From assembly GCA_900314375.1 (NCBI GenBank), contig OMVC01000164.1, forward strand, positions 1-16,970: a stretch of DNA of 16,970 bases, read 5' to 3'. Source of the stretch: an uncultured bacterium. GTDB lineage: Bacteria; Cyanobacteriota; Vampirovibrionia; Gastranaerophilales; Gastranaerophilaceae. A program made the translations under genes and the position numbers. The notes under the pieces are model-generated. The model saw only the letters and a program-made list of their open reading frames with translations, did no database searches and was not told the origin of the DNA. Positions 6,163 to 13,515 of this stretch are shown one piece after another. Position 1 is the stretch's first letter. Every line of letters starts with the position of its first letter.

Positions 6163-7155
6163 ATGGAAAATAAAAGAATGCTTGTGATAAATTTTGGAGG
6201 AATCGGGGATGAAATATTTTTTCTTCCCACTTTGATTTCTTTAAAAAAAGAATTTCCGAATTCGCATATAACTTTGGCGCTTGAACCAAGAAGTAAAAGT
6301 ATTGTAGATTTGACCGATGTTATTGATGAAACTTTGCTTATTGACCCAAAAGGTAAAGATAAATATTTTCAAATGTTTAAACTTTTATTACATGCCCGAA
6401 ACGGAAAATATGATACCGTAATATCTTCGGGCGGGAATAAGCTGATAAGTCTTTTATTATTTTTATCCGGAATAAAGACAAGATGCGGTTATAATACGGG
6501 TAAATTAAGTAAATTCTTATTAACGAACGCTGTTAAGTTAAACAAAAATCAATACGCTTGCGCAATGTATCACGATTTAATAAGAGATTTAACCGAATAT
6601 AATACCGAATTACCTCAAATAAACATAAATAAAAAAGAGTCTGTTACAAATTCCGTTCTGATTCATCCTGGGGTAAGCAAATTAAGTATTCAAAAAAACT
6701 GTATAAAAACAATACCTCCGAAAACTTGGGCAAAAGTTATTGATTTATTGGTCGCGGAAGGTAAAAGGGTAATGCTAATCGGCGGACCTGACGATAAAGA
6801 ATGTATTGAAACAATATTAGAAAACGTACGAACACAGAATTTTGAGAACCTCTACGGAACAACGAAAAATTTGAAGGATTTGGCAGAATTGATTTCAAGT
6901 TCGGAAAAATTCTTGTGCTCTGATTCTGCACCATTACATATAGCAGTTGCTTTGGGAATAAAAACCTATGTAATTTTCGGTCCGACAGATGATAATACAT
7001 TAATTCCTAAATCTGGCAATATTGTCCCGATTAAAGCAAACGATAAATGCGAAATGAAACCATGTTTATGGACAAGGCGTCAAACGACCTGTGAAAAATT
7101 ATCATGCCTTCAGATAACGGCAAACCAAATTTGCGAAACCGTTTTGAATAGTTAA
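6163..7155 (+). CDS. Glycosyltransferase family 9, ADP-heptose:LPS heptosyltransferase type
   Basis: GT9 enzymes add heptose from ADP-heptose to the lipopolysaccharide inner core on the cytoplasmic face of the inner membrane. The 330-residue protein has the GT-B two-domain plan. The N-terminal INFGGIGDEIFFLPTL motif (residues 9-24) is typical of the WaaC/WaaF/WaaQ group. The C-terminal nucleotide-sugar domain starts at VLIHPGVSK (about 165-173), includes VMLIGGPDD, and has the family signature CSDSAPLHIAVALG (about 250-263) followed by FGPT. The C-terminal tail carries the CxxxxC...C...C pattern often seen in this family. Which heptose position it serves cannot be told, so no symbol is given. 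Its presence implies an outer membrane with LPS. The start lies directly after a TATAAT box. The stop is immediately adjacent to the end of convergent der. Confidence 0.88.
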   Translation: MENKRMLVINFGGIGDEIFFLPTLISLKKEFPNSHITLALEPRSKSIVDLTDVIDETLLIDPKGKDKYFQMFKLLLHARNGKYDTVISSGGNKLISLLLFLSGIKTRCGYNTGKLSKFLLTNAVKLNKNQYACAMYHDLIRDLTEYNTELPQININKKESVTNSVLIHPGVSKLSIQKNCIKTIPPKTWAKVIDLLVAEGKRVMLIGGPDDKECIETILENVRTQNFENLYGTTKNLKDLAELISSSEKFLCSDSAPLHIAVALGIKTYVIFGPTDDNTLIPKSGNIVPIKANDKCEMKPCLWTRRQTTCEKLSCLQITANQICETVLNS

Positions 7156-8484
7156 CTATTTCTTTTCTTTACGTTCTCTTGCAGACAATCTTACAGGATT
7201 GCCGAAAAATCCGAACGCCTCTCTCAATTTATTTTCCAAATAACGCTTGTAATTGTCTTTTAAAAGTTCTTCGTTATTTACAAAGAAAACAAACGTAGGC
7301 GGTTGAGTGGTAACCTGTGTTGTATAATATATCTTTAACCGTTTCCCTTTAAAACTTGTCGGCGGATTGAGAGCATAAGCTTCATTTATAACTTTATTCA
7401 ACAAACCGGTTGAAATACGCTTAATTCCTTCATTATAAACTTTAATCCCCTCATCAAAAATTTGGGTTAAGCGTTGTTTTGTAACCGCACTTATAAAAAT
7501 CTTCGGCGCATAACTTAAAAAAGGAATATCCTGTTCTAATTTTTGTTGAAATTTATTGATGGTATTGGCCTTTTTATCTTCAACTAAATCCCATTTATTT
7601 ATGGCAACAATAATACCTTTACCCGCATCTGTTATAATTGAAGAAATTCTTTTATCTTGGTCTGAAATCCCTTCCGTTGCATCAATAACCAAAAGCGCGA
7701 CATCACAATCTCTTATTGAACGGATTGCCCTATCTACCGCGAATTTTTCAACACCGTAATCAACTTTTGATTTCTTTCGGATACCTGCTGTGTCAACAAT
7801 GGTGAAATCCGTTTCATTATACTTTATATGAGAATCTATACTATCGCGTGTTGTTCCCGAAACGTCAGATACGATAACTCTTTTTGAACCTAATAATGCA
7901 TTGACAATAGAAGATTTCCCTGCGTTAGGACGTCCGACAATAGCTATTCTTATGCGCTGTTCTTTTTCTTCTTCTTCGGAAATTTCAAAGTCCTCGGTTA
8001 TTAAATCTAACAAATCACCAACCCCGCCCGAACCATGTAAAGCAGATATAGCAACAGGTTCACCCAAAGACAATTCATAAAAATCATTTACCATTATCAA
8101 TGATTCCGGGTTGTCACATTTATTTACGGCAACAAAAACAGGCTTTTTTGCCCTGCGCAAAATATTTGCTATATCATAATCTATCGGATTTATTCCGTCT
8201 TTTCCGTCAACAAGAAATATAATTTTATCTGCTTCTTCACACGCCAATTGTGCTTGTGTAAAAATAGAATTCATTATATCGTCATCATCTCCCGGAATTA
8301 TCCCGCCTGTATCGATTACAGTGAACATTTTACTCTGCCATTCAACATCAAAATAAATTCTGTCACGTGTAACACCCGGCATATCATCAACAATTGAATT
8401 TCTTGAGCCCACAAGACGATTTACAAATGTCGATTTACCGACATTTGGTCTTCCAACTATTGCTACTATTGGTTTTCTGTCCAT
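7156..8484 (-). CDS. der: Ribosome-associated GTPase Der (EngA)
   Basis: Der is an essential double GTPase that helps late assembly of the 50S subunit. The 442-residue protein shows the unique tandem layout. The first G domain has GRPNVGKST (about residues 11-19), DTGG and NKCD. The second has GRPNAGKSS (about 184-192), DTAG and NKWD. The C-terminal KH-like domain (about 355-442) contains FFVNNEELLKDNYKRYLENK and ends in a basic tail RERKEKK. Length and motif order match the family. The ATG at 8484 is the only sensible start, nine codons before the first P-loop. No Shine-Dalgarno sequence precedes it; AT-rich boxes such as TATAAC (8486-8491) sit almost against the ATG. It is divergent from rnhA (80 bp apart). 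It abuts the convergent GT9 gene end to end with no terminator visible, so the two transcripts may overlap as antisense. Confidence 0.97.
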   Translation of the reverse strand: MDRKPIVAIVGRPNVGKSTFVNRLVGSRNSIVDDMPGVTRDRIYFDVEWQSKMFTVIDTGGIIPGDDDDIMNSIFTQAQLACEEADKIIFLVDGKDGINPIDYDIANILRRAKKPVFVAVNKCDNPESLIMVNDFYELSLGEPVAISALHGSGGVGDLLDLITEDFEISEEEEKEQRIRIAIVGRPNAGKSSIVNALLGSKRVIVSDVSGTTRDSIDSHIKYNETDFTIVDTAGIRKKSKVDYGVEKFAVDRAIRSIRDCDVALLVIDATEGISDQDKRISSIITDAGKGIIVAINKWDLVEDKKANTINKFQQKLEQDIPFLSYAPKIFISAVTKQRLTQIFDEGIKVYNEGIKRISTGLLNKVINEAYALNPPTSFKGKRLKIYYTTQVTTQPPTFVFFVNNEELLKDNYKRYLENKLREAFGFFGNPVRLSARERKEKK

Positions 8485-8513
8485 AGTTATATGAATATCA
8501 TGAACAGGACAAA

Positions 8514-8559
8514 TTGTAAAATTTTATGATAAAATCAATATAATATTTTTAATTTGGAG
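8514..8559 (+). promoter_or_regulatory. rnhA promoter and ribosome binding site
   Basis: A perfect TATAAT lies at 8539-8544, with TTGTAA (8514-8519) at a 19-bp spacing, longer than ideal. A GGAG Shine-Dalgarno sequence (8556-8559) stands five bases before the ATG at 8565. The 80-bp gap must also drive der on the other strand. Confidence 0.5.
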
Positions 8560-8564
8560 AAAAT

Positions 8565-9035
8565 ATGTTAGTCAAAATATATACAGATGGTGCTTGCAGC
8601 GGGAATCCGGGTAAAGGCGGATACGGAACGATTTTAATTGCGGTTGATGATAGCGGAAAAACCCACAAAAAAGAAATTACTCAAGGGTTTAAAAATACAA
8701 CAAATAACAGGATGGAATTGTTAGCTGCAATTGTCGGGCTTGAAGCTTTAAAAAGACCATGTGACGTTGAATTGACGTCGGATTCAAAATATCTTGTCGA
8801 TGCATTTAACCAAAATTGGATTGACGGATGGATAAAAAAAGGTTGGAAGGGTGCAAATAAACAACCCGTAAAAAATCAGGATTTATGGAAAAGATTACTC
8901 AAAGCAAAAGAATCCCATAATGTTAAATTTATTTGGGTAAAAGGACACGCCGGACACGAATTTAACGAACGTTGCGACCAAATGGCAGTTCAATCGGCAA
9001 ATTCGGACAATCTGCTTGATGATAATCCTCAATAA
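8565..9035 (+). CDS. rnhA: Ribonuclease HI
   Basis: RNase HI cuts the RNA strand of RNA:DNA hybrids (R-loops, primers). All four catalytic acids are visible in the 156-residue protein: D8 in [12 protein letters not shown]51 in NNRMELLA, D73 in TSDSKYL and D138 in ERCDQMA. The conserved H128 lies in [12 protein letters not shown]. The basic handle region ([16 protein letters not shown], about 89-104) that helps bind hybrids in the E. coli-type enzyme is present. Length and start agree with the bacterial family. With rnhB in the same window, the organism encodes both RNase H types. The gene is preceded by its own promoter, and corA follows with a separate promoter, so it may be monocistronic or partly read through. 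Confidence 0.97.
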   Translation: MLVKIYTDGACSGNPGKGGYGTILIAVDDSGKTHKKEITQGFKNTTNNRMELLAAIVGLEALKRPCDVELTSDSKYLVDAFNQNWIDGWIKKGWKGANKQPVKNQDLWKRLLKAKESHNVKFIWVKGHAGHEFNERCDQMAVQSANSDNLLDDNPQ

Positions 9036-9056
9036 AAAATTCGTAGATTTATAGTA

Positions 9057-9085
9057 TTGAAATTCGGCATAAAGTGTTGTTTAAT
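9057..9085 (+). promoter_or_regulatory. corA promoter
   Basis: TTGAAA (9057-9062) and TTTAAT (9080-9085) are separated by 17 bp, close to sigma70 consensus. The predicted start near 9092 gives a leader of about 25 nt before the corA ATG at 9117, too short for a Mg2+ riboswitch. Confidence 0.5.
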
Positions 9086-9116
9086 TATATTGCGGACTAA
9101 AGTAGGAACAGGTATT

Positions 9117-10076
9117 ATGTTAGAAATTACCAAAACCCAGGATGACGGAACACTAAAAACTTTAGATTTAAATGAAGCCGTATCAGGTTCATGGTTTAAT
9201 CTGATAAATCCTACTCATGAAGAAATTCAGCAGGTCTCTTTGGTTTTGGGACTTGATGAAAGCTTTTTAAGTAATTCATTAGACGCAGACGAGTTATCTC
9301 GTATGGAGTTTGAAGACGGAAACCTTTTAGTCATTACAAACGTTCCTATTATGGATGATGAAGGTAATTTTGATACAATGCCTTTAGGGCTTGTATTTAC
9401 TCCTGAAAGCATGATTACCGTTTGCGCACGAGAAAATAAAATTATCAGTTCATTTAATGAAGATACCGCAAAATTTTTTGACACACGCAAAAAAGCTAAT
9501 TTTATGTTGAGTATATTGTTTAGAGCTGCAAAATTTTATTTAAGATACTTGAATATAATTAACAAACAAACCGACAATATTGAAGATTCACTGAAGAAAA
9601 CTACTCATAACAAAGCACTGTTCCAATTGATGGAAATACAGAAGTCCTTGGTTTATTTCACGACTTCATTAAAAGATAATCAACTTGTGTTGCAAAAACT
9701 TTTGAGAATGGTTAATGCCAATACCGGTAACTTGCAATCAATAGTAAAATTTACCGAAGACGATATTGATATGCTTGAAGACGTTATTATTGAAAATAAA
9801 CAGGCATCCGAAATGGTTGAAATGCACCGTACAATTTTAGAAAGTATGATGGATTGTATGGCTTCAATAATTAACAATAATTTGAACCTTGTTATGAAGT
9901 TTTTGGCATCAATTACTATTATCATGTCAATTCCTACAATGATAGGCAGTTTTTGGGGGATGAATGTTCCTATGCCGTTTGGCAATAATCATTTTGGATT
10001 TTTAATAGTTATATTGATGTCTGTTGTTGCAACATTTGCTGTTGCAGTATTTTTCAACCGAAAAGGTATGATGTAA
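9117..10076 (+). CDS. corA: CorA-family magnesium/divalent cation transporter
   Basis: CorA forms pentameric channels in the inner membrane for Mg2+ (also Co2+/Ni2+) uptake. The protein has a large acidic N-terminal cytoplasmic domain, then a long helical stalk (about residues 125-250). Two C-terminal transmembrane helices follow (about 262-283 and 292-313), with the diagnostic GMN motif between them in SFWGMNVPMPF. The charged end NRKGMM is typical. The ATG at 9117 gives 319 residues and has an AGGAACAGG Shine-Dalgarno region at 9104-9112. The frame is open to an ATG at 9057, but the added 20 residues would start inside the promoter and are not family-like. A strong terminator follows downstream. 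Some GMN proteins transport other ions or efflux Mg2+ or Zn2+, so the exact substrate is not certain. Confidence 0.92.
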   Translation: MLEITKTQDDGTLKTLDLNEAVSGSWFNLINPTHEEIQQVSLVLGLDESFLSNSLDADELSRMEFEDGNLLVITNVPIMDDEGNFDTMPLGLVFTPESMITVCARENKIISSFNEDTAKFFDTRKKANFMLSILFRAAKFYLRYLNIINKQTDNIEDSLKKTTHNKALFQLMEIQKSLVYFTTSLKDNQLVLQKLLRMVNANTGNLQSIVKFTEDDIDMLEDVIIENKQASEMVEMHRTILESMMDCMASIINNNLNLVMKFLASITIIMSIPTMIGSFWGMNVPMPFGNNHFGFLIVILMSVVATFAVAVFFNRKGMM

Positions 10077-10210
10077 TTTTAGTTATTGTAAATCAAATGA
10101 TTGATGATTTAGTTTGTGATGCCATGCTTTGTGTTTATGGTGTGCATTTATGGTAGTTTCCCTTTTTGAATATTAAGAAATGTTACATTCAAGAATGGGC
10201 GCGCGAAATA
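10077..10210. other. Non-coding stretch after corA
   Basis: The 284-bp gap between corA and the next gene has no convincing reading frame. This part holds only a 19-codon frame without a ribosome binding site. A GGGC at 10197-10200 could pair with GCCC at 10211-10214 and compete with the terminator hairpin. Confidence 0.4.
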
Positions 10211-10250
10211 GCCCAAAACCATGATAGGAGCATGGTTTTGGGCGTTTTAT
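10211..10250 (+). terminator. Terminator after corA
   Basis: A perfect 13-bp stem, GCCCAAAACCATG (10211-10223) with CATGGTTTTGGGC (10231-10243), encloses a 7-nt loop ATAGGAG. It is followed by GTTTTAT. It is the strongest hairpin in the window and ends corA transcription. The U-tract is short, so pausing may depend on stem strength. Confidence 0.8.
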
Positions 10251-10282
10251 AACCTTGTCAAAAACTAACAGAAATAAATATC

Positions 10283-10311
10283 TTGGACATAAGTAAAAGA
10301 TAATGTACAAT
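10283..10311 (+). promoter_or_regulatory. Promoter of the yggS-sepF unit
   Basis: TTGGAC (10283-10288) and TACAAT (10306-10311) stand 17 bp apart, each one or two mismatches from sigma70 consensus. The predicted start near 10318 leaves a leader of about 43 nt before the ATG at 10361. Confidence 0.6.
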
Positions 10312-10360
10312 AAAAATATGCTCGGTGTTACGGGCATGTTCTTGTAGAGGTAGAGATTTA

Positions 10361-11023
10361 ATGGGGAATAGAGTCAAAGAAAATCTGTTACAGGTACAAG
10401 AAGATATCGCACCTTGTAAACCCAGAATAATTGCAGTTACAAAGTATTTCGGTAAAGAAGGTATAATTAATGCTTATGATGCCGGATTAAGGGATTTTGG
10501 AGAATCAAGAGCTGTAGAAGCTTGTGACAAAATAAATTCCTTGCCTGAAGAAATAAGAAACAATTCAACCTTTCATTTTATTGGTCATTTACAAACTAAT
10601 AAGGTGAAATATGTTGTAAAAGTATTTGATTACGTTCATTCCGTAGATTCTTATAAACTTGCAAAAGCGATAAGCGAACATTCCGCAGAAATCGGGAAGC
10701 GACAAAAAATTTTGCTTCAGGTGAATAATGCTAATGAAGAACAAAAATTCGGATTTTCAAAAGATGAAATTTTTGAGAGTTATGAGCAGATTAAAGCATT
10801 AAGCGGAGTGGAAATTGTCGGGCTCATGAATATGGCACCGATAGCTGCTTCAGAAGATGATTTGCGTCGATTATTTGGAGAGATTGTTCTTATAAGAGAC
10901 GAATTGCAAAGCCGCTTTGATTGCAGGCTGAATGAGCTTTCGATGGGGATGAGTCAGGATTACAAGATTGCGGCTCAAGTTGGGGCAACAATGTTGAGGA
11001 TAGGTAGAAAATTATTTAATTAA
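10361..11023 (+). CDS. YggS/YlmE-family pyridoxal phosphate homeostasis protein
   Basis: This family binds pyridoxal 5'-phosphate without known catalytic turnover and keeps the PLP pool balanced. It is a single alanine-racemase-like barrel. The 220-residue protein carries the PLP lysine K28 in IIAVTKYFG, the HFIGHLQTNKVKYV block (about residues 73-86), and the C-terminal phosphate-binding signature LSMGMSQDYKIAAQVGATMLRIG (split as LSMGMSQDY and MLRIG). The ATG at 10361 is chosen because it begins directly before the conserved helix and has AGAGG upstream (10346-10350). An in-frame GTG at 10325 would add twelve unlike residues. It precedes sepF by 20 bp, an order that is well known in Firmicutes (ylmE-ylmF/sepF), actinobacteria and cyanobacterial relatives, so the two are co-transcribed. 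Confidence 0.94.
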   Translation: MGNRVKENLLQVQEDIAPCKPRIIAVTKYFGKEGIINAYDAGLRDFGESRAVEACDKINSLPEEIRNNSTFHFIGHLQTNKVKYVVKVFDYVHSVDSYKLAKAISEHSAEIGKRQKILLQVNNANEEQKFGFSKDEIFESYEQIKALSGVEIVGLMNMAPIAASEDDLRRLFGEIVLIRDELQSRFDCRLNELSMGMSQDYKIAAQVGATMLRIGRKLFN

Positions 11024-11043
11024 ACATAAACGGAGGAGATAAA

Positions 11044-11550
11044 GTGGCGATAGTTGACATTTTCAAAAAGGTTGGAGATTTTGTTATGGACGGATTCAGA
11101 GGAGAGGACGATCCGTTTGTTGATATCAGTGAAGGTGAATATGATTATGAATTGGAAGGTTCTGCAGTAAGAGAAACAAGACCGGTGTATGAACCTGTAA
11201 CAACTCCTGAAAAACGTGAAACAAAGATTCTAGAACATCCCAGATTTAACAAGGGCGGTAATGAAATTGTTTTAGTTGTTCCTAATTCATTTGATGATGT
11301 TTCAACTATTGTTCAACACTTAAAAGATAGAAAAATTGTCATGGTGAACTTGCATTTATTGGACAAAAATCAATGCCAAAGGACTATTGATTATGTTTGC
11401 GGAGCATCTCAAGCTTTAAATGCTCAACCTAAAAAAGTAGCAGATTTGGTTTTTGTATTTGCACCGCATAATGTCACAGTTTCTCCGGACGAAATAAGTT
11501 CACAGCAAAATAAGTTTGATGATTCATTGTGGAGAACATCTTTACAATAG
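11044..11550 (+). CDS. sepF: Cell division protein SepF
   Basis: SepF polymerises into rings, binds the FtsZ C-terminal tail and anchors the Z-ring to the membrane. The 168-residue protein has an amphipathic N-terminus (MAIVDIFKKVGDFVMDGF) fit for membrane binding, an acidic linker (about 19-70), and the conserved SepF core (about 74-153). The core includes VVPNSFDDVSTIVQHLKDRK, VNLHLLDKNQCQRTIDYV, GASQALNA and VFVFAPHNVTV. The start is GTG at 11044, five bases after a very strong GGAGGAG (11032-11038). The strong site probably compensates for the GTG. SepF is typical of Firmicutes, actinobacteria, cyanobacteria and some archaea and is uncommon in other diderms, so its presence beside LPS genes is taxonomically informative. 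A terminator follows at once. Confidence 0.94.
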   Translation: MAIVDIFKKVGDFVMDGFRGEDDPFVDISEGEYDYELEGSAVRETRPVYEPVTTPEKRETKILEHPRFNKGGNEIVLVVPNSFDDVSTIVQHLKDRKIVMVNLHLLDKNQCQRTIDYVCGASQALNAQPKKVADLVFVFAPHNVTVSPDEISSQQNKFDDSLWRTSLQ

Positions 11551-11591
11551 AATAATCTTGGTATGAGAAGAGAGATAGTTTGATTAAAACC

Positions 11592-11618
11592 GACGGTATT
11601 TTATGCCGTCTTTTTTTT
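11592..11618 (+). terminator. Terminator after sepF
   Basis: GACGGTA (11592-11598) pairs with TGCCGTC (11604-11610), including one G-U pair, around a 5-nt loop. Eight T residues follow (11611-11618). It is a textbook rho-independent terminator separating the yggS-sepF unit from the murB unit. Confidence 0.85.
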
Positions 11619-11645
11619 AGACCGTTTAGATGTCAGTTTAACAAA

Positions 11646-11674
11646 TTGCATAGCTAAAATAACTGTTATATAAT
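11646..11674 (+). promoter_or_regulatory. murB promoter, predicted near-leaderless
   Basis: TTGCAT (11646-11651), a 17-bp spacer and a perfect TATAAT (11669-11674) end nine bases before the murB ATG at 11684. The predicted start leaves a leader of only one to three bases. There is no room for a Shine-Dalgarno sequence. It probably drives the whole downstream envelope cluster. Confidence 0.65.
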
Positions 11675-11683
11675 GAATTTAAG

Positions 11684-12586
11684 ATGATTGCTAATATAGA
11701 AAAAGATTTTGATATAAAAAAATATACAACGTTCAAAATAGGCGGAAAAATTGATGAAGTATTTTTCCCTGATAATGTTGATGATTTTGTACATCTTTTA
11801 CAAAAGTACCCAAATATACCTGTATTAGGGAATTTGTCAAATACATTGATATCTTCTTCGGGATATGAAGGCAGGGTTATATTAACTTCAAAAATGAATA
11901 ATATCACAATAGATGGTACAAAAGTTGTTGCTGATTGTGGGGTAAAGGGGCCAAAATTATCTCAAGAAGTTTGCGGCGCAGGTTTATCTGGTTTGGAATT
12001 TATGATAGGGTTTCCGGGGTCTGTTGGCGGTGAGGTCTATATGAACGCTTCGGCAAGCGGTCAATGCATAAGTGACAATTTAGTTTCCGTATTATGCTAT
12101 TCTCGCAAAATCGGTTTAAGGACTTATAAAAAAGAAGAAATGGGATTTGATTACAGGACTTCGCGTTGTCAAAAGGATGATTTGGTTGTTTTGCGTGCGG
12201 AGTTTAATTTAATCACTAAAAATTCCGAAGATATAAAAAAACAGATGGAAGAAAATTTGGATTTTCGCAGAAAACATCAGCCATCATTGGTTTTGCCAAA
12301 TTGCGGAAGTATCTTCAAAAATCCTGTCGGTAATCCTGCAGGCAGACTGCTGGAAAGTGTAGGCGCAAAAGAGATTACTGTTGGCGGAGCACATGTTTGG
12401 CGTAATCACTCAAATTTTATTGTGAATGCTGATAACGGGACTTCAACGGATGTGTTAAGACTCATGACAGAGTTGAAACAAAGAGTTAAAGATATGTATA
12501 ATATAAATTTAGAGCCTGAAATAAAATATCTGGGTAATAAGAGTAAAGAGGAAATAAAATTATGGCAGAAATTAGTTCAAAAATAG
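11684..12586 (+). CDS. murB: UDP-N-acetylenolpyruvoylglucosamine reductase
   Basis: MurB is the FAD enzyme that reduces UDP-GlcNAc-enolpyruvate to UDP-MurNAc with NADPH in peptidoglycan precursor synthesis. The 300-residue protein opens with the TTFKIGG segment of the FAD domain. It contains GLEFMIGFPGSVGGEVYMNASA (split as GLEFMIGFPGSVGG and MNASA, about 103-124), YRTSRC (157-162), and the active-site serine S209 in LPNCGSIFKNP. GGAHVWRNHSNFIVN and the catalytic glutamate E279 in LEPEIKYLG follow. The usual G-x-G-S-N flavin loop reads GNLSN here (49-53), a departure at the third position. The shorter C-terminus fits the type II group. The ATG directly follows a TATAAT promoter. The 3' end overlaps ddl by 25 bp. 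Confidence 0.96.
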   Translation: MIANIEKDFDIKKYTTFKIGGKIDEVFFPDNVDDFVHLLQKYPNIPVLGNLSNTLISSSGYEGRVILTSKMNNITIDGTKVVADCGVKGPKLSQEVCGAGLSGLEFMIGFPGSVGGEVYMNASASGQCISDNLVSVLCYSRKIGLRTYKKEEMGFDYRTSRCQKDDLVVLRAEFNLITKNSEDIKKQMEENLDFRRKHQPSLVLPNCGSIFKNPVGNPAGRLLESVGAKEITVGGAHVWRNHSNFIVNADNGTSTDVLRLMTELKQRVKDMYNINLEPEIKYLGNKSKEEIKLWQKLVQK

Positions 12587-13515
12587 ATAAATCATCTAAA
12601 ATAGCGGTATTGTGCGGAGGTATGTCATCCGAAGCTGAAGTTTCAAAACGTTCGGGAAAAGGTTGTTATGAAGCTCTAAAAAGATTAGGCTATAAAAATG
12701 CCGAACTTGTTGAGGTTGATGAAAATATAGCATCAAAATTAAAAGAAGGTAAATATGAATATGCCTATAATGCGCTTCATGGCAAATACGGTGAAGACGG
12801 ATGTATTCAGGGTATTTTAGAAATTCTGAAAATCCCTTATACCGGTTGCGGGGTTATGAGTTCAGCTATTTGTATGAACAAAGAATATACAAAACGTATT
12901 CTTTCGACTTGTCCTGATATTCCAATGGCAAAATCAGTTTTTATTCAAAAAGGTGAAAATCTATCCGAAAAAACTGCAGATTTAAAATTCCCTGTTATTA
13001 CAAAACCTGTTTCGGAAGGTTCAAGTTTCGGGATGACAAAAGTTAATTCAAGAGAAGATTTGAAATCAGCTTATGACGAGGCAATAAAATATAATGACGA
13101 TGTTTTGATAGAAGAATTTATTGACGGGGTCTTTGTTACAGTTGGGGTGTTAGAGCGGGATGGTAAAAATTTTGCAACCGAAATTTTAGAAATCAGACCG
13201 AAAAATGAGTGGTACGATTTTGAAGCTAAATATACTGTCGGGATGTCGGAATTCATTTTACCGGCAAATTTAGCGCCGGAATTAACCGAAAGAACAAAAG
13301 CAATTGCTGTCAAAGCTCATGAAACCGCCGGTTGTCGCGGGGTTTCGAGAGTTGATTTTATGATAGGTAAAGACGGTATTCCTTATGTTATTGAGATAAA
13401 TACATCTCCGGGGATGACCGAAACAAGCGATTTGCCTGCTCAATCAAAGGTTATGGGTATAAGTTATGATGATTTGGTACAAATAATATTAAACGGAGCT
13501 GGGTTAAATAAGTAA
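12562..13515 (+). CDS. ddl: D-alanine--D-alanine ligase
   Basis: Ddl joins two D-alanines with ATP to form the dipeptide that ends the peptidoglycan stem. The 317-residue ATP-grasp protein has the N-terminal GGMSSEAEVS motif with E24, the NALHGKYGEDG loop (about 70-80), PVITKPVSEGSSFG (144-157) for ATP, and EAKY (221-224) in the omega loop. R263 and D265, and E278 and N280 in IEINTSPGM, complete the Mg2+ and substrate sites. The residue after the loop lysine (K223) is Y224. Tyrosine here goes with D-Ala-D-Ala formation, whereas phenylalanine marks D-Ala-D-Lac (vancomycin-resistant) ligases. The start overlaps the end of murB and has AGAGGA (12547-12552) nine bases upstream. The stop overlaps the ftsQ start as TAATG. 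The ATG gives a slightly longer, charged N-terminal tail than usual. Confidence 0.96.
   Translation: MAEISSKIDKSSKIAVLCGGMSSEAEVSKRSGKGCYEALKRLGYKNAELVEVDENIASKLKEGKYEYAYNALHGKYGEDGCIQGILEILKIPYTGCGVMSSAICMNKEYTKRILSTCPDIPMAKSVFIQKGENLSEKTADLKFPVITKPVSEGSSFGMTKVNSREDLKSAYDEAIKYNDDVLIEEFIDGVFVTVGVLERDGKNFATEILEIRPKNEWYDFEAKYTVGMSEFILPANLAPELTERTKAIAVKAHETAGCRGVSRVDFMIGKDGIPYVIEINTSPGMTETSDLPAQSKVMGISYDDLVQIILNGAGLNK

Noticed and set aside
9057..9116. Upstream ATG extension of CorA
   Set aside because: The extra 20 residues would begin within the -35 element and have no Shine-Dalgarno sequence; the ATG at 9117 has one.
10097..10156. 19-codon ORF after corA
   Set aside because: No ribosome binding site, no recognisable feature and no conservation evidence.
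11673..11687. Four-codon upstream ORF whose TGA overlaps the murB ATG
   Set aside because: Its ATG lies partly inside the -10 box and would not be transcribed from the predicted start.
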